From Symbiotaphrina buchneri (taxonomy: Eukaryota > Ascomycota > Symbiotaphrinales > Symbiotaphrinaceae), in the NCBI GenBank assembly GCA_001599915.1, contig BCIG01000023.1:1-64000 (forward strand): a stretch of DNA of 64,000 nucleotides, in the 5' to 3' direction. The notes beneath the pieces were generated by a model. That model was not told the origin of the DNA. It made no database searches and worked only from the letters and a program-made list of their open reading frames with translations. Positions 10,552-20,489 of the stretch are shown here, piece after piece. The position numbers and the translations under genes are program-made. Every line of letters starts with the position of its first letter. Position 1 is the first letter of the stretch.

Positions 10552-12012
10552 ATGAGAGTGATGGGACATGATGATAAGCTCGATGAGGCTGATATACTGG
10601 TGCACGTGTCAGCACCAGCGCATGCAAAAGACGACGCTCGATACAGGAAGCAAGCTGCAGCATACTTGGAAGCAGATTGGTCTAGAATCGAGCATTCCCA
10701 GGAACCATTAAGGACCTCACCTCCAGACATATGCTCGGCACAGGAAGCTCGAAGATATCAGCAACATGATCTATCAGTCTTCCAGTTCGATGAATTTGCA
10801 CGGTCCGCTCCATTGGACGCCAACAACAAGACGCAGGTGGCCACCAGTCACGTCTCCACAACAAGTGAACAGGATGATGGAGATGAATTCGACCAGTCTG
10901 GACTCACAGATATTGGCAATATAAGCAAAATCATCTCAGTCGATCCTGCAATATATGACGATCCTCAAGAACTAGATAGATACGGGGTAGTCGACGCTGT
11001 TCCACGCCAAGAGACTACGTCTACCTCCGGCGGGGGACATAGCATCATTGTCGCCCAGTCGAAAGATTCCTCTCAGTCTCATATCATCTACTCATGGTCA
11101 TCAAGTCCCACTTCAGAGGATATAGACGTCCGACCTCTCCAGGACGGCCCGGCTTCGAAGCTGTCGCGGTCAGGCTCTGGCGGCGCATTATCACACCGAG
11201 GTGCAATAGACGAGCATCGGCCCCATCAGGAAAGCCTTGAGTCGTTGAAGACATTGCCAAGTACCGTTCCAGAATCACCGCCATTGCTCGTTTCACCTTC
11301 CTGGCAACATGGGACCTACCGCTCGGAGCGTCATTCGCGATTACCCCATCCGCCAGCCGCTGAGCTCTCACAACATTCTGATATCCTTGAACATAGCCTG
11401 AGCGACGAACCTGTTGAAGAAGAAGTCGGAAAAGAATCGAATTCAGCCTCTGTAGCACCTGCCTGCCCACGTGGTCAAGCAGACAAACCTCTAGCACTCT
11501 TGCATGGAGGGCCTGCGAGAGCTCTTGACGATGCTTTCTATTACATGATCCGTCCACCAGATCCCCCAACCTCCAATAAGCCTTTAGCTCCATCATCCCT
11601 GATCACGCCGGTGCTAGCGATGCTGGCGGATAAGCTGGATCTGACCGCACGTTTCCAGCCAAGCTTTCAACGCCGTAAGCTGCTAGAAATGGAGCGTGGC
11701 TACTGGCGCATCTTAACAGGAGGGTGGTCACCAAAGATGAAGGAGAGTTTTTGGTCATTCCTCACGGATCTTGTAGGTAGCGGGAGGGCAGGGTGGAATG
11801 TGTGGTGCTCAAGGTCTAGCCTTCCGTGCCAGGAAGAGCAGGAAAATGCGCAATTGGCTGGAGAGAAGGACGAGATGGTAAAGATTTATTGCTGGGGTAT
11901 TGTGGTCCCTCATATCTATCTTGTCATCTTTCTAGCGAGCAAAAGGGGGATCAAGCGGCAGAAGATCCACTGGCTTGATGGCAGTGAGTCCGTGGTATTG
12001 GAAATGCATTGA
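10552..12012 (+). CDS. Uncharacterised ascomycete protein, N-terminus uncertain
   Basis: A 486-residue open frame with fungal conserved-looking ends. Near the start, DILVHVSAPAHAKDDARYRKQA resembles a motif I associate with Pezizomycotina-specific proteins. The middle is low-complexity Ser/Pro/Glu. The C-terminal 120 residues look ordered: LLEMERGYWRI, ESFWSFLTDLVGSGRAGWNVWC, and a hydrophobic IYCWGIVVPHIYLVIFLAS that may be a buried helix or one membrane segment. No enzyme motif is seen. The real start is unclear: a coding-like stretch from 10364 (MPDNVSLSRDICRELHKAD) lies just upstream in another frame and ends at an in-frame TAG, so the N-terminus may be damaged or mis-sequenced. Met codons at 10552 and 10561 are the candidate starts of the open frame. 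Confidence 0.7.
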   Translation: MRVMGHDDKLDEADILVHVSAPAHAKDDARYRKQAAAYLEADWSRIEHSQEPLRTSPPDICSAQEARRYQQHDLSVFQFDEFARSAPLDANNKTQVATSHVSTTSEQDDGDEFDQSGLTDIGNISKIISVDPAIYDDPQELDRYGVVDAVPRQETTSTSGGGHSIIVAQSKDSSQSHIIYSWSSSPTSEDIDVRPLQDGPASKLSRSGSGGALSHRGAIDEHRPHQESLESLKTLPSTVPESPPLLVSPSWQHGTYRSERHSRLPHPPAAELSQHSDILEHSLSDEPVEEEVGKESNSASVAPACPRGQADKPLALLHGGPARALDDAFYYMIRPPDPPTSNKPLAPSSLITPVLAMLADKLDLTARFQPSFQRRKLLEMERGYWRILTGGWSPKMKESFWSFLTDLVGSGRAGWNVWCSRSSLPCQEEQENAQLAGEKDEMVKIYCWGIVVPHIYLVIFLASKRGIKRQKIHWLDGSESVVLEMH

Positions 12013-12318
12013 CTCCGTCTCTGTTGGAAGTAATGAGGCCTTGTTTTGGTCTGACAGCGTGCCTTCCTGCATAGCATGGGAGTTTGGCGATAGATGATAC
12101 CTTGGGTAAATCGGTCGATATCTAAGCTATTCATTTTTTCGTACAAAAAGCGGTGTGGAGTGATCCGGACCAGATGCAACGTATCGTACAACGCCATCCG
12201 AGGCAGATTGGACCCTGAAAATGCATAGCAATCCTCTAAAACGCCCCGAACCAGACCATGCACAATTACGCTTTTCTCCCGCTCCAGTCGGAACATTGGC
12301 TTTCGTTCGGGAGAGCCA
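12013..12318. other. Short convergent intergenic region
   Basis: About 300 bp between the 3' ends of the 486-residue ORF and COX17. I see no gene. Confidence 0.5.
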
Positions 12319-12714
12319 TCAGGCAGGCAAGCTGAATCCGTAGCCGGCCATACAGGTCCGATATTTCTCTACCATGCTTATGCAGTCCTTTTCGGGGTTG
12401 GAACTGTTGGAGAACAGCATACATTCATCACGAGCAGCTTTCTCGTCTTTGCATACGCAGCACGGCTATAATAGACATAACGTCAGCCAAAGCTCATATG
12501 TGGGAAACACCCTAACGGCGGACGACGCAAGTTGGAGATGAAACCCGGAGAAACGTACTTTTGGCCCTGTAGAAGCGTTGCCAGCCGGCTTCACGGATGC
12601 GCCGAGATTGCCAGCCGTGGCGGCAGCTACGAAGTCGACCGTTAGTGTGACGGCTTCATAAAGGAACAAGGGAAACAAACATGTAGGAATCGAGTTTATG
12701 GCAGAGGCCGACAT
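12319..12714 (-). CDS. COX17: Cytochrome c oxidase copper chaperone Cox17
   Basis: Three small exons, 12681-12714, 12559-12626 and 12319-12465, encode 82 residues. Introns 12627-12680 (54 bp) and 12466-12558 (93 bp) have GT..AG ends. The C-terminal half carries the family signature: PCCVCKDEKAARDEC followed by CISMVEKYRTCMAGYGF, i.e. the Cu(I)-binding CC pair plus the twin Cx9C cysteines that form disulphides in the intermembrane space. The N-terminus is a flexible Ala/Ser/Gly-rich stretch, as in other fungi. Cox17 passes copper to Sco1 and Cox11 for assembly of the CuA and CuB sites of complex IV. The gene is divergent from the RanGAP gene, with only 297 bp between the two ATGs. It is easily missed because no exon exceeds 50 codons. 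Confidence 0.95.
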
Positions 12715-13011
12715 CTTTGGCGTGTTATGAGATGCAAGAAGTATGTGACTGAAATGCCTCGGATTCGCAATTGAGCTTAGGAATCAACCCGTCGAACGGT
12801 TGCCTGTCGATGATGGCGAGTCCAGCGGACGGTTCGCGCCATATGCGTTGGTACGGTGGGCCAGCCGCTCAAAAGTGCGGAAAACAAAAGGCTTTGTTGA
12901 CTCGATGATTTCACCTTTCAAACAACCCCACTAAAAACACACCGCTCCCTGTCTCCCAACTATTCCGAGGCCGCGTGCAGTCGCAAAGACATAAAGACAT
13001 AGGAGGACAAC
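12715..13011. promoter_or_regulatory. Bidirectional promoter COX17 / RanGAP
   Basis: A 297-bp gap separates the two divergent ATGs, so both genes must start transcription within it. I see no clear TATA box. A CCTCGG hexamer lies at about 12764. Confidence 0.55.
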
Positions 13012-14323
13012 ATGGCATCTTCAAAGGTGTTCTCTCTTGAGGGTAAAGGCTTACGACTCGACACGGCTGCGGATCTAGAACCGCACGTTGGACCCCTCCG
13101 TGACAGCTCTGATGTCGAGGAGATACGGTTAGGGGGCAACACGATAGGCGTTGAAGCAGCCAGCGCATTGGCATCAATCTTGGAGTCCAAGAAGACACTA
13201 CAAGTATGTCCATGAAACTCTAGTGCTTTTCCTTACTAACGAGGCACAGGTCGCCAACCTTGCTGACATCTTCACGTCTCGCCTCTTGAATGAGATCCCA
13301 CCTGCCCTCTCATCACTGCTCACCGCTCTCCTCACCCTTCCCCGTCTTCACACTGTCAATCTATCCGACAATGCCTTTGGTCTGAATACCCAAGCACCGC
13401 TCGTGGCTTTCCTTTCGCATCACGTGCCTCTTCAACACCTGATATTGAACAATAACGGCCTAGGTCCAAAGGCGGGCGTGCTGATCGCCGACGCCCTCAC
13501 TAATCTGCACGCCAAGAAGGAGGAGGCGCGCAAGAAGGGCATCGAGGTTCCAGACTTAGAAACAGTCATCTGTGGACGTAACAGGCTGGAGAATGGAAGT
13601 ATGGCGGCATGGGCAAAGGCATTTGCTGCACACAAGGGGGTCAAAGAAGTGAAAATGGTCCAGAACGGCATTCGGCAAGAAGGAATTTCTCATCTGCTCA
13701 GGGAAGGCTTGCGTCATGCGGATACTTTAGAGGTATTGGATCTGCAGGATAATACTTTCACCATCTTGGGGGCTAGAGCACTTACAGAGGTTGTTACTGG
13801 GTGGACTGGGTTGAAGGAGCTGGGCGTGGGTGATTGTTTGCTGAGTGCCCGTGGTGGGGTCGTCCTTGCGGAAGCCTTGGGCAAAGGCAAGAATGAGGCA
13901 TTACAGACACTGCGGCTTCAGTACAACGACATCGATGCGAAGGGCTTGGGCGCATTGAAGGATATTGCAGACTCGGCACTGCCAGCACTAAGGCGTATTG
14001 AAGTCAATGGGAACAAGTTTGATGAGGAAGATCCCGCTATCGAGGCTTTGAGGTCATTGCTGGATGACCGGCGGGAAGAGGCCGGTGGACCGGAGGGAGA
14101 TGAATGGGGCCTTGATGAGTTGGATGACTTGGAGGAAGCATCAGATGAGGAAGCGGAAGATGATGAGGAAGAAGAAAAGGAGGAGGAGGAAGAGCTTGAA
14201 GAACACAAGGCCGAGAGGACATTGAAGGAAACCGAGGAGGCAGAGGACCTAAATGTGCCAGAANTCAAGGATGCGGAGGTCGACAAGCTGGCCGACGAGC
14301 TCAACAAGAAGCTTGAGACCTAG
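13012..14323 (+). CDS. RNA1: Ran GTPase-activating protein 1 (Rna1 family)
   Basis: Exons 13012-13203 and 13250-14323, intron of 46 bp; 421 residues. RanGAP stimulates GTP hydrolysis on Ran in the cytoplasm and so maintains the nuclear transport gradient. The protein is built of leucine-rich repeats (HTVNLSDNAFG, QHLILNNNGLG, LEVLDLQDNTF, QTLRLQYNDI, RRIEVNGNKFD). The segment ADIFTSRLLNEIP aligns with the S. pombe Rna1 region that carries the finger arginine (Arg74), making R75 here the likely equivalent. The long acidic C-terminal tail (about 330-375, mostly Glu/Asp) and the final Lys-rich helix are also typical. The splice joins TLQ to VAN with phase 0. An N at 14264 affects one residue of the tail. 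Start ATG is preceded by an A-rich leader. Confidence 0.95.
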
Positions 14324-14558
14324 AAAACATGTTCGCCGTCTTTTCTCGAATGCATCATACCATTGGGAGGCGTGTTTGAAGGTGCAAATGGAGCGTTAAC
14401 TTTGGGGGCGAACCTTGAGCCGTCTACTTCTGGCATTGGGTATACATCGCACAGATCGATTGCAGCATTTGCTGTGTGGTTATGGATGTGGAAAGTCTTT
14501 CTATGCTTTTAAAATTCGCATAAATACCTCGGTAGAGTAAAATGCCTGTACATACCCC
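14324..14558. terminator. Shared 3' flank of RanGAP and NUS1
   Basis: The convergent genes end 235 bp apart, so both 3' UTRs and poly(A) signals must lie or overlap here. No precise signal can be assigned. Confidence 0.35.
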
Positions 14559-15690
14559 TTACCGTCCAAATCTCATCTGCGCTTTCGCGTATCTATGCAG
14601 ACCTCGCAGAAAGACCTGGTATCCTACAGACGTGTTATCCTGTACATGACTTCGGAGGATCATTAGTTAGCATCAAGATGGCCGTCATGTTGTGTCTTGT
14701 GGCATGGGAGACACATAAGATTGGCTGACAGGCCGACTCACAATATTTCAGTTAGTCTCAACGGCCACGGCGGGTACCCATCCAAGACCACCGTCGGTCC
14801 AAATAATACCAACAAATCCGGTTCGCCCATGATACTCTCGCTCAATTCCGCGTCTATTAGTTCCAGCGAGATATCACTCGGGGCGAGCTTATGCCGCTGT
14901 GACATCTGCGTCAAGGTCTTGGTGAGGTCAACGAGGGTAGCGCGGCCGTCTTCGGCACAGAGAAGGAGGACGGAGAGGTTGCCATTGCGGGAGCGTGAAG
15001 GTGAGCTTGAGGAATCCGAGTCACCGTTCAGATAAGAGGGCATATGCGGAGCGCGGAGCTGCAGATTGGGCCGTTGCGGACCAAAATAGGCATGTAGTTT
15101 GGTGGTCATGGCCCGGTGGGTCTGGGGAATATAATTCTTTAAAATACCTAGCGAGATGGTCTGTCAATACATAGGCATGGATTGCGAGCCTAGAAGGTCG
15201 TACCGGTCTTCTCATATATACTCAACAAAGGTATTCCGGCGCATGCGCACCAAGCACTTATTTCTGCAGCTTCGTCGACTAAAGCTTCAAGACCGCCCCC
15301 TCCTTCCTTCATCTCCAGTATGACACTCAGGTGTTCCGGTAAGCGACTTAGATTCTTGACATCTCTCCGAATGAGCTCCGGGGTGCGATGATGATAGTAC
15401 AGAAGCGCAAATACATGGTCCAAGATTGTGTGATAGGTCTGCCGGAGACGGATGTAAAAGGAGAAAATGGTATGGATTATGGTGTACACAAGAAGATGGA
15501 TCTGTGTCTTGACAAAATTCCGCACGGGCTGAGCTTTGGTGCCCTTTTTCGACCCTCTGCGGGTAGGTGAAAGAGCTGAGCCGTCGGGCAGGTAGGGTTT
15601 CAGAAGCTCTTCCCTTTCCCGGGGGGTAAGTGGACGCCCCTGTCTGCGCACATCTCGCCGAAAGATCTCCGTAGGCGTCGAAGCTACCAT
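14559..15690 (-). CDS. NUS1: Dehydrodolichyl diphosphate synthase subunit NUS1 (Nogo-B receptor homologue)
   Basis: Exons 15204-15690, 14742-15147 and 14559-14649; 327 residues. Introns 15148-15203 and 14650-14741 close in phase. NUS1 pairs with a cis-prenyltransferase (Rer2/Srt1 type) at the ER to make dolichol precursors for N-glycosylation. Evidence: an N-terminal hydrophobic stretch (IHLLVYTIIHTIFSFYI, a membrane anchor), then LPEHLSVIL, EALVDEAAEISAWCACAGIP, a catalytically incomplete prenyltransferase core, LTESIMGEPDLLVLFGP-like sequence, PPWPLRLTEI, and a last small exon ending YAKAQMRFGR. That C-terminal RxG motif (RFG here, ending FGR) is required for the complex in other species. 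Reading through the last intron would end the protein early and lose this motif. The gene is divergent from SEC10. Confidence 0.93.
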
Positions 15691-16181
15691 GATGGATAAT
15701 CGATAGGAGTGAATGTCGAGCTATCTCGGAAGCTCCATTTGGCCGGATGATGAATTGCTCGAACGGTTCTGGCCTTCAAAGCCTGGCGGGTGCTGAATTC
15801 CCGTCGGTTCACGGCGAGACGGTTCGGACACGAAGCGTCGTCACAGGCTAGCTGAAACTCTCCTATCGCCACGTGACAATAGCTTGTCTCCTTCAAAAGA
15901 ATCCCGCGTCTTACGCACGCCTTATCGCTGGCAATAGGTCTGCCATAATTTCTGAGCCCTTTAACTGCAGCTCGGACAACCTAAACGTGCGAGCACATTG
16001 GTGCAAAGCTCCCGTCGCGTCAAGACGAAGACAGGAGCTATCGGGACTGACGACGGACGACTGCTGCATCAACATAACTTAGAAATTGCAGCCTTTTGAT
16101 GGATCCTATCCGGCAAGGAATTGTGCAGCTTCAGACCGCCACCTCATGAAAGACTGCAGTTCATAGTGCTCCTGGGGCAAG
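15691..16181. promoter_or_regulatory. Bidirectional promoter NUS1 / SEC10
   Basis: A 491-bp gap between divergent start codons. No TATA box or known element stands out; it is an inferred shared promoter. Confidence 0.45.
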
Positions 16182-18929
16182 ATGGCTGACCACGGCAAGA
16201 CGTTGTTTCCCAGGGGTCCAGCATTCACCTTGGACAATTTTTCTAGCAAAGATTTCATTGTGAAGGACTTTGTGGAATCTTTGTCAGATAGCGCCGTACC
16301 TCCAAATCGACGCTCTGGTCCTGCTAACGAAGCATTCGACCCACATCCATTCATACGGACGTTTGAGCATGCTCTTTCCCGACTTTCCGCTCTCTCCGAG
16401 GACCTGGAGAGTCGGGAGAACGAAATCCACGCAAATGTTCGTCGTGCGGAACTCCAGCATTCGCAAAATGTGGACTCTTTGAGCAAGAAGCTTGAGCAGA
16501 CAATCGATGCTTTCCATCAACTTGACAGCTCCCTTAACAATACGAGCACTGAAGATGGCAATGTTGAANGAGGAGGGAATATTGCTGTGAAGATTGGCGA
16601 GAAGCTGGAAGAGCTCGACAGGCAGCGGAAAAGAGCATTGGACGCGAAATTCCTGATCCAGTGCTGGCTAGAGCTCACGGAGCGTGGAGAGCTTACATCG
16701 TTGGAGGAGATTCGGAGGCAGGGAGGTGGTGAAGCAAAAGTAAAATGCGCAGTATTGGCGAGGCAATTGATGCGGATAAGCCAAAGGCTGGACCCCAAGA
16801 GCTGGAAAGATGTCAACGGTAGTACTGCTGGCATAAATGGAATCAAAGGTGAAAACACGGAAGGCTACAACACACGAGAGCTCATTGAGAAGTTTTCGGA
16901 GAGCTTAGAACAAGACCTTCTCAAGCAGTTCGATGAGTTCTACAGAAGACAGAACTTTGATGGCATGAGGGACTGTGCGAATGTCTTGTACGACTTCAAT
17001 GGTGGCGCGAGCGTGGTCGGGCTGTTTGTCAATCAGCATCAATTCTTCATTGACCGTGATCAGCTGGTCACGGAGGAAGTCACGAATGATTCAGAGTTCT
17101 GGGATAAACTCGCAGATCCCGACGCAGAAGCGCCTGGAGTGGAGCCAAGCCTACAGTCGCTCCTAGACGAAGTTAGAGTCGTCGTGCAAGAAGAATCATT
17201 CATTATCAAGCGAGCTTTTCCATATCATGAGGAGGTGTTAGGCAGGTTCCTCCAGAGGATCTTCCAACAATCCATTCAGCAACGTCTTGAGATGGTCCTA
17301 AACAAGGCCGCAATATCATCTTTGGCTTACCTACGATCATTGCAAACGGCTAAAAGCGCAATAAGCGGGTTGATCGAGGACTTGAAATCTCATGGTCTAA
17401 CTGAAAATCCCGAACCGATATCTACACATACAAGCGTCCTGCTGGATCAACAACTAGAGGAGTTATTTGTCCCTTATCTTACCGGCTCTGCTTATATCGA
17501 TCGGGAAAGGAAAAGCTTGGAGGAGCTGTATTCCTCGTTGTTGTTCAAATTTACTACCTACCATGTGAGGAGCCTTGTCTCTACATTCTACTTGATGCCG
17601 CTAACGAGCATTTCAGTCTCGCCGACGGAAGGTGCCAACGACCTTCATGGCTTCTCTGGCTAAATCAGGAAGTGAAATGCTTGCCTCTGCCAGAGAAGCT
17701 GCCATTGATCGCCTCGATTCCTCGGATCTGAAACCGACGCAAAAGGCCATGCTATTGCGGGTGGCTGGATTGAAGGATGCAGACAGTTCTAAAAGCAAGG
17801 AAGAAATAGAGGTGACGGAACAAGATGGGTTGCTTAGCCTTTCAAACACCAAGAGGATGTTGAAATGGTTAGCGGAAGGAGTGGGTAGAGAGTTAGAGCT
17901 TAATGGTGGAAGCGACACGCCCAGGGATGTGGCAGTATTGCTCAATCTTCTCTTGGCGAACATGGGGGAAATCTACATTGAAACTGCCCTGGATGCGTAA
18001 GTACTGAGACTGAACAGTTTCCAACCATCAGTTTGAGCTGACCGGCCCATATAGTGCAAACGACACAGCCATTTCCCAGGAGGCTGCAAAGACTGAACCA
18101 GATCTGTCTTACCTCAAGAATCTGCGAGCGGCGATTAGTATCATGCATCTCATGGTCAAGTGTATCAATACTGTATTGATCCCGTTGGCTGCGTCAAATC
18201 TCACTGTCCGTCGAGAGATGGAGAAAAAGACGAACCAGGCTACCAGTCGCATGGAAGACAAGACAAACAGCGTTATGCAACATACGATAGATGTTGTCCT
18301 TGCCTGGGTCTCCAAATTACTGGCCAATCAGAAGCGAACCGACTTCAGACCAAGAGATGAGCAGCTTGGTGGTAGCGGTGGATGGCATGAAATGCTGCAA
18401 ACCCCCGTAAGTGCTGCACCTACTGTCCCTCGTGGCTTCAAGAGTCAGTGCTAACCCATGTAGACCTGTCTTTCCATCTACAATTTTCTATCTAAGGTCC
18501 GTGACCTATCGACGGATGCTTTGGATGGTGCAAACCTGGAAGCATTTCTAACGGAACTTGCGATTGGACTGCGAACTCTACTCCTTGAGCATTTCAAGAG
18601 ATTCCAAGTGAATGCTGCGGGAGGACTCATGGTTACCAAGTATATCGTCCAACTGCCTTGCATGACTGTATGCTAACCGGCGCGAAAGGGATATCACAAA
18701 GTATATCGAGCTCCTGCGCTCGTTCCCATTGTCAGATTCGTTTATACCATCTCTGGATGTCCTTTCGGAGATCGGAAACCTGTTTGTCATTGGTCCGGAA
18801 GCCCTGCGGGAGAGGTTACGGGGCGGCACTCCCGTGACAGGGGTAGAGAAAGGAGATCTCCGCCCTTATATCTTGAGGAGGGAAGACGCGGGCAGTGTGG
18901 GCATCCAGAGCGTCCTGAGTGCCTTTTGA
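16182..18929 (+). CDS. SEC10: Exocyst complex component Sec10
   Basis: Five exons (16182-17564, 17617-17996, 18055-18406, 18464-18639, 18689-18929) give 843 residues, the usual size of fungal Sec10. All four introns are 49-58 bp with GT..AG ends. Sec10 is one of eight exocyst subunits tethering secretory vesicles at sites of polarised growth such as hyphal tips. The sequence is mostly helical: an N-terminal coiled coil (ENEIHANVRRAELQHSQNVD), GEKLEELDRQRKRALDAKFLIQCW, FYRRQNFDGMRDCANVLYDFNGGAS, then helical-bundle C-terminal parts. It ends with LRPYILRREDAGSVGIQSVL, a region I associate with Sec10. An N at 16569 leaves one residue open. Confusion with a COG subunit is possible in principle, but the C-terminus favours Sec10. 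Confidence 0.9.
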
Positions 18930-20489
18930 TGACTGGGACGCATATTATGTCCAATTAGGCATCACTGCCCTACACAGAAGTGACCTTGGAAGACTCAAGG
19001 CCAAGGTCAATGCCTGTCAATGGCGTGGTTTATTATGCTGCTCCTTTCCTCTAGCCTTTTGTGTCCTCGATACCAGGGCTGCAGGTAGGCAGTGTGCCGC
19101 CGCCGTTACGCATGTACTACACTCTCGATTCGTGATACACGAACAACCCTCACTCGGTAATCCAGAGCGATATCGGTGGTGTTTGATGGTCAGATCGAGC
19201 CCAATGCCCGCCGGCCTCAGCTCAATATAGCTTTGTCTCCATCCAGAGCCTTGGCTAGGTTGGGCAGAGACTTCAGTGCACAATATATTGCCATGCGACA
19301 TTGGCATATGACGATATTGAAAGACCTATGACTGGAGTGGCTCCCTTTACCTGATCCACGAGCCTACAATTTCTTGCAGTTCATCTTTAGCTGGAGCTAG
19401 TGTGCCGCTTGTTGCTGAAATACAAGGACGGCTGTGGACTGATTATCCGGTGGCGCGAAAAGCACAATATTCCGATTAGGACTGCTTCCTGTGTCTAGGC
19501 CCACATCACTCCCTCACTTTAGCTCAGAGCGAGTGTGTTTCATGTGAAAAGGCTCGTTTGCTGCATCATGCCTGTGGCTGAGGCAAGCGCGCATGAAGTT
19601 GGCTGCTCGACCGATATCCTGTCGAATATTTCCAAGTTTTCAGCTGTTGAGCGCAATCAGTTACTGGAAGCCACGGTGGTGTCTCGGCTGTGCCTGGCGA
19701 TCCCTGTCGTACAGAGACCCGACAGATTAGATGGTGTTACACACCGGTCAAAGCTTTCTCATGAAGCCTTCGGGATTGCAATTGCTGGTACAACCACTCA
19801 GGTTTCTGTCCGCTCCATCACTCCGCCCACCCAGCTTGGGGACCGGCAAGTCAAGTTTGTCGACTAATAAGATATTGGTCTTTGTGCTGCCCTGTGGTCT
19901 GCAATGCTATCTATTCGAGTCCGTTCGCCCCGATGTGTTACCACCGGAAAGGAATATGCCTAATGTCGTACCGTCCGTGATTCTCTATCTGGCATTGCAT
20001 CTCAATGACGGATAGTTGCGCCCTCAAAGGAGATCATGGTGATCCTCCTATTCTGATTGAAGTGAAGACCTGCGCGGCCAACCGTTCATTTTGGGAGATT
20101 CCAGGAGTTCTCCGTTTGAAATCGTTGGTGCTTCAATCTGCTAGAGACGAATCATATCGCACTGTCAGGACGACTGCCAAACGTGTCGATCAGAACCTCC
20201 AACGGGAAACAGCTTGCATCTTTTTGTGTGTGTACGAGTGTCCGGACCTGGCTCGTCGTGGTGATCCGTCTATCAAGTCGCCCAATATGTCCAGCCCCAC
20301 CCGAGCCATGATTCTACTTATTCTCGTGTATAAAGCCAAACCTCCCGGGTCCTTGAATCTTGTCCTTGTTCTCCAACCGGGTCTTCATTCGTTCATACAC
20401 CCAGGTGGTCTTCGCTCAGGCCAGGATTAGGCTCATTTCGTGTGCTAGAGGCTTTCGTAGGGGCCACTACTTTCGTTAATACCATCAAG
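18930..20489. other. 1.5-kb intergenic region before the repeat protein
   Basis: No gene can be supported. ORFs at 19535-19867 and 20005-20430 on the + strand are open but show no recognisable motif or splice pattern. A TATAAA at 20329-20334, 156 bp before the ATG at 20490, with a C/T-rich stretch after it, is a plausible core promoter for the secreted protein. Confidence 0.5.

Noticed and set aside
13918-14307. Serine-rich minus-strand ORF
   Set aside because: Antisense of the acidic tail of RanGAP.
20005-20430. Plus-strand ORF of 141 codons before the secreted protein
   Set aside because: Overlaps the likely promoter with its TATAAA and shows no motif.
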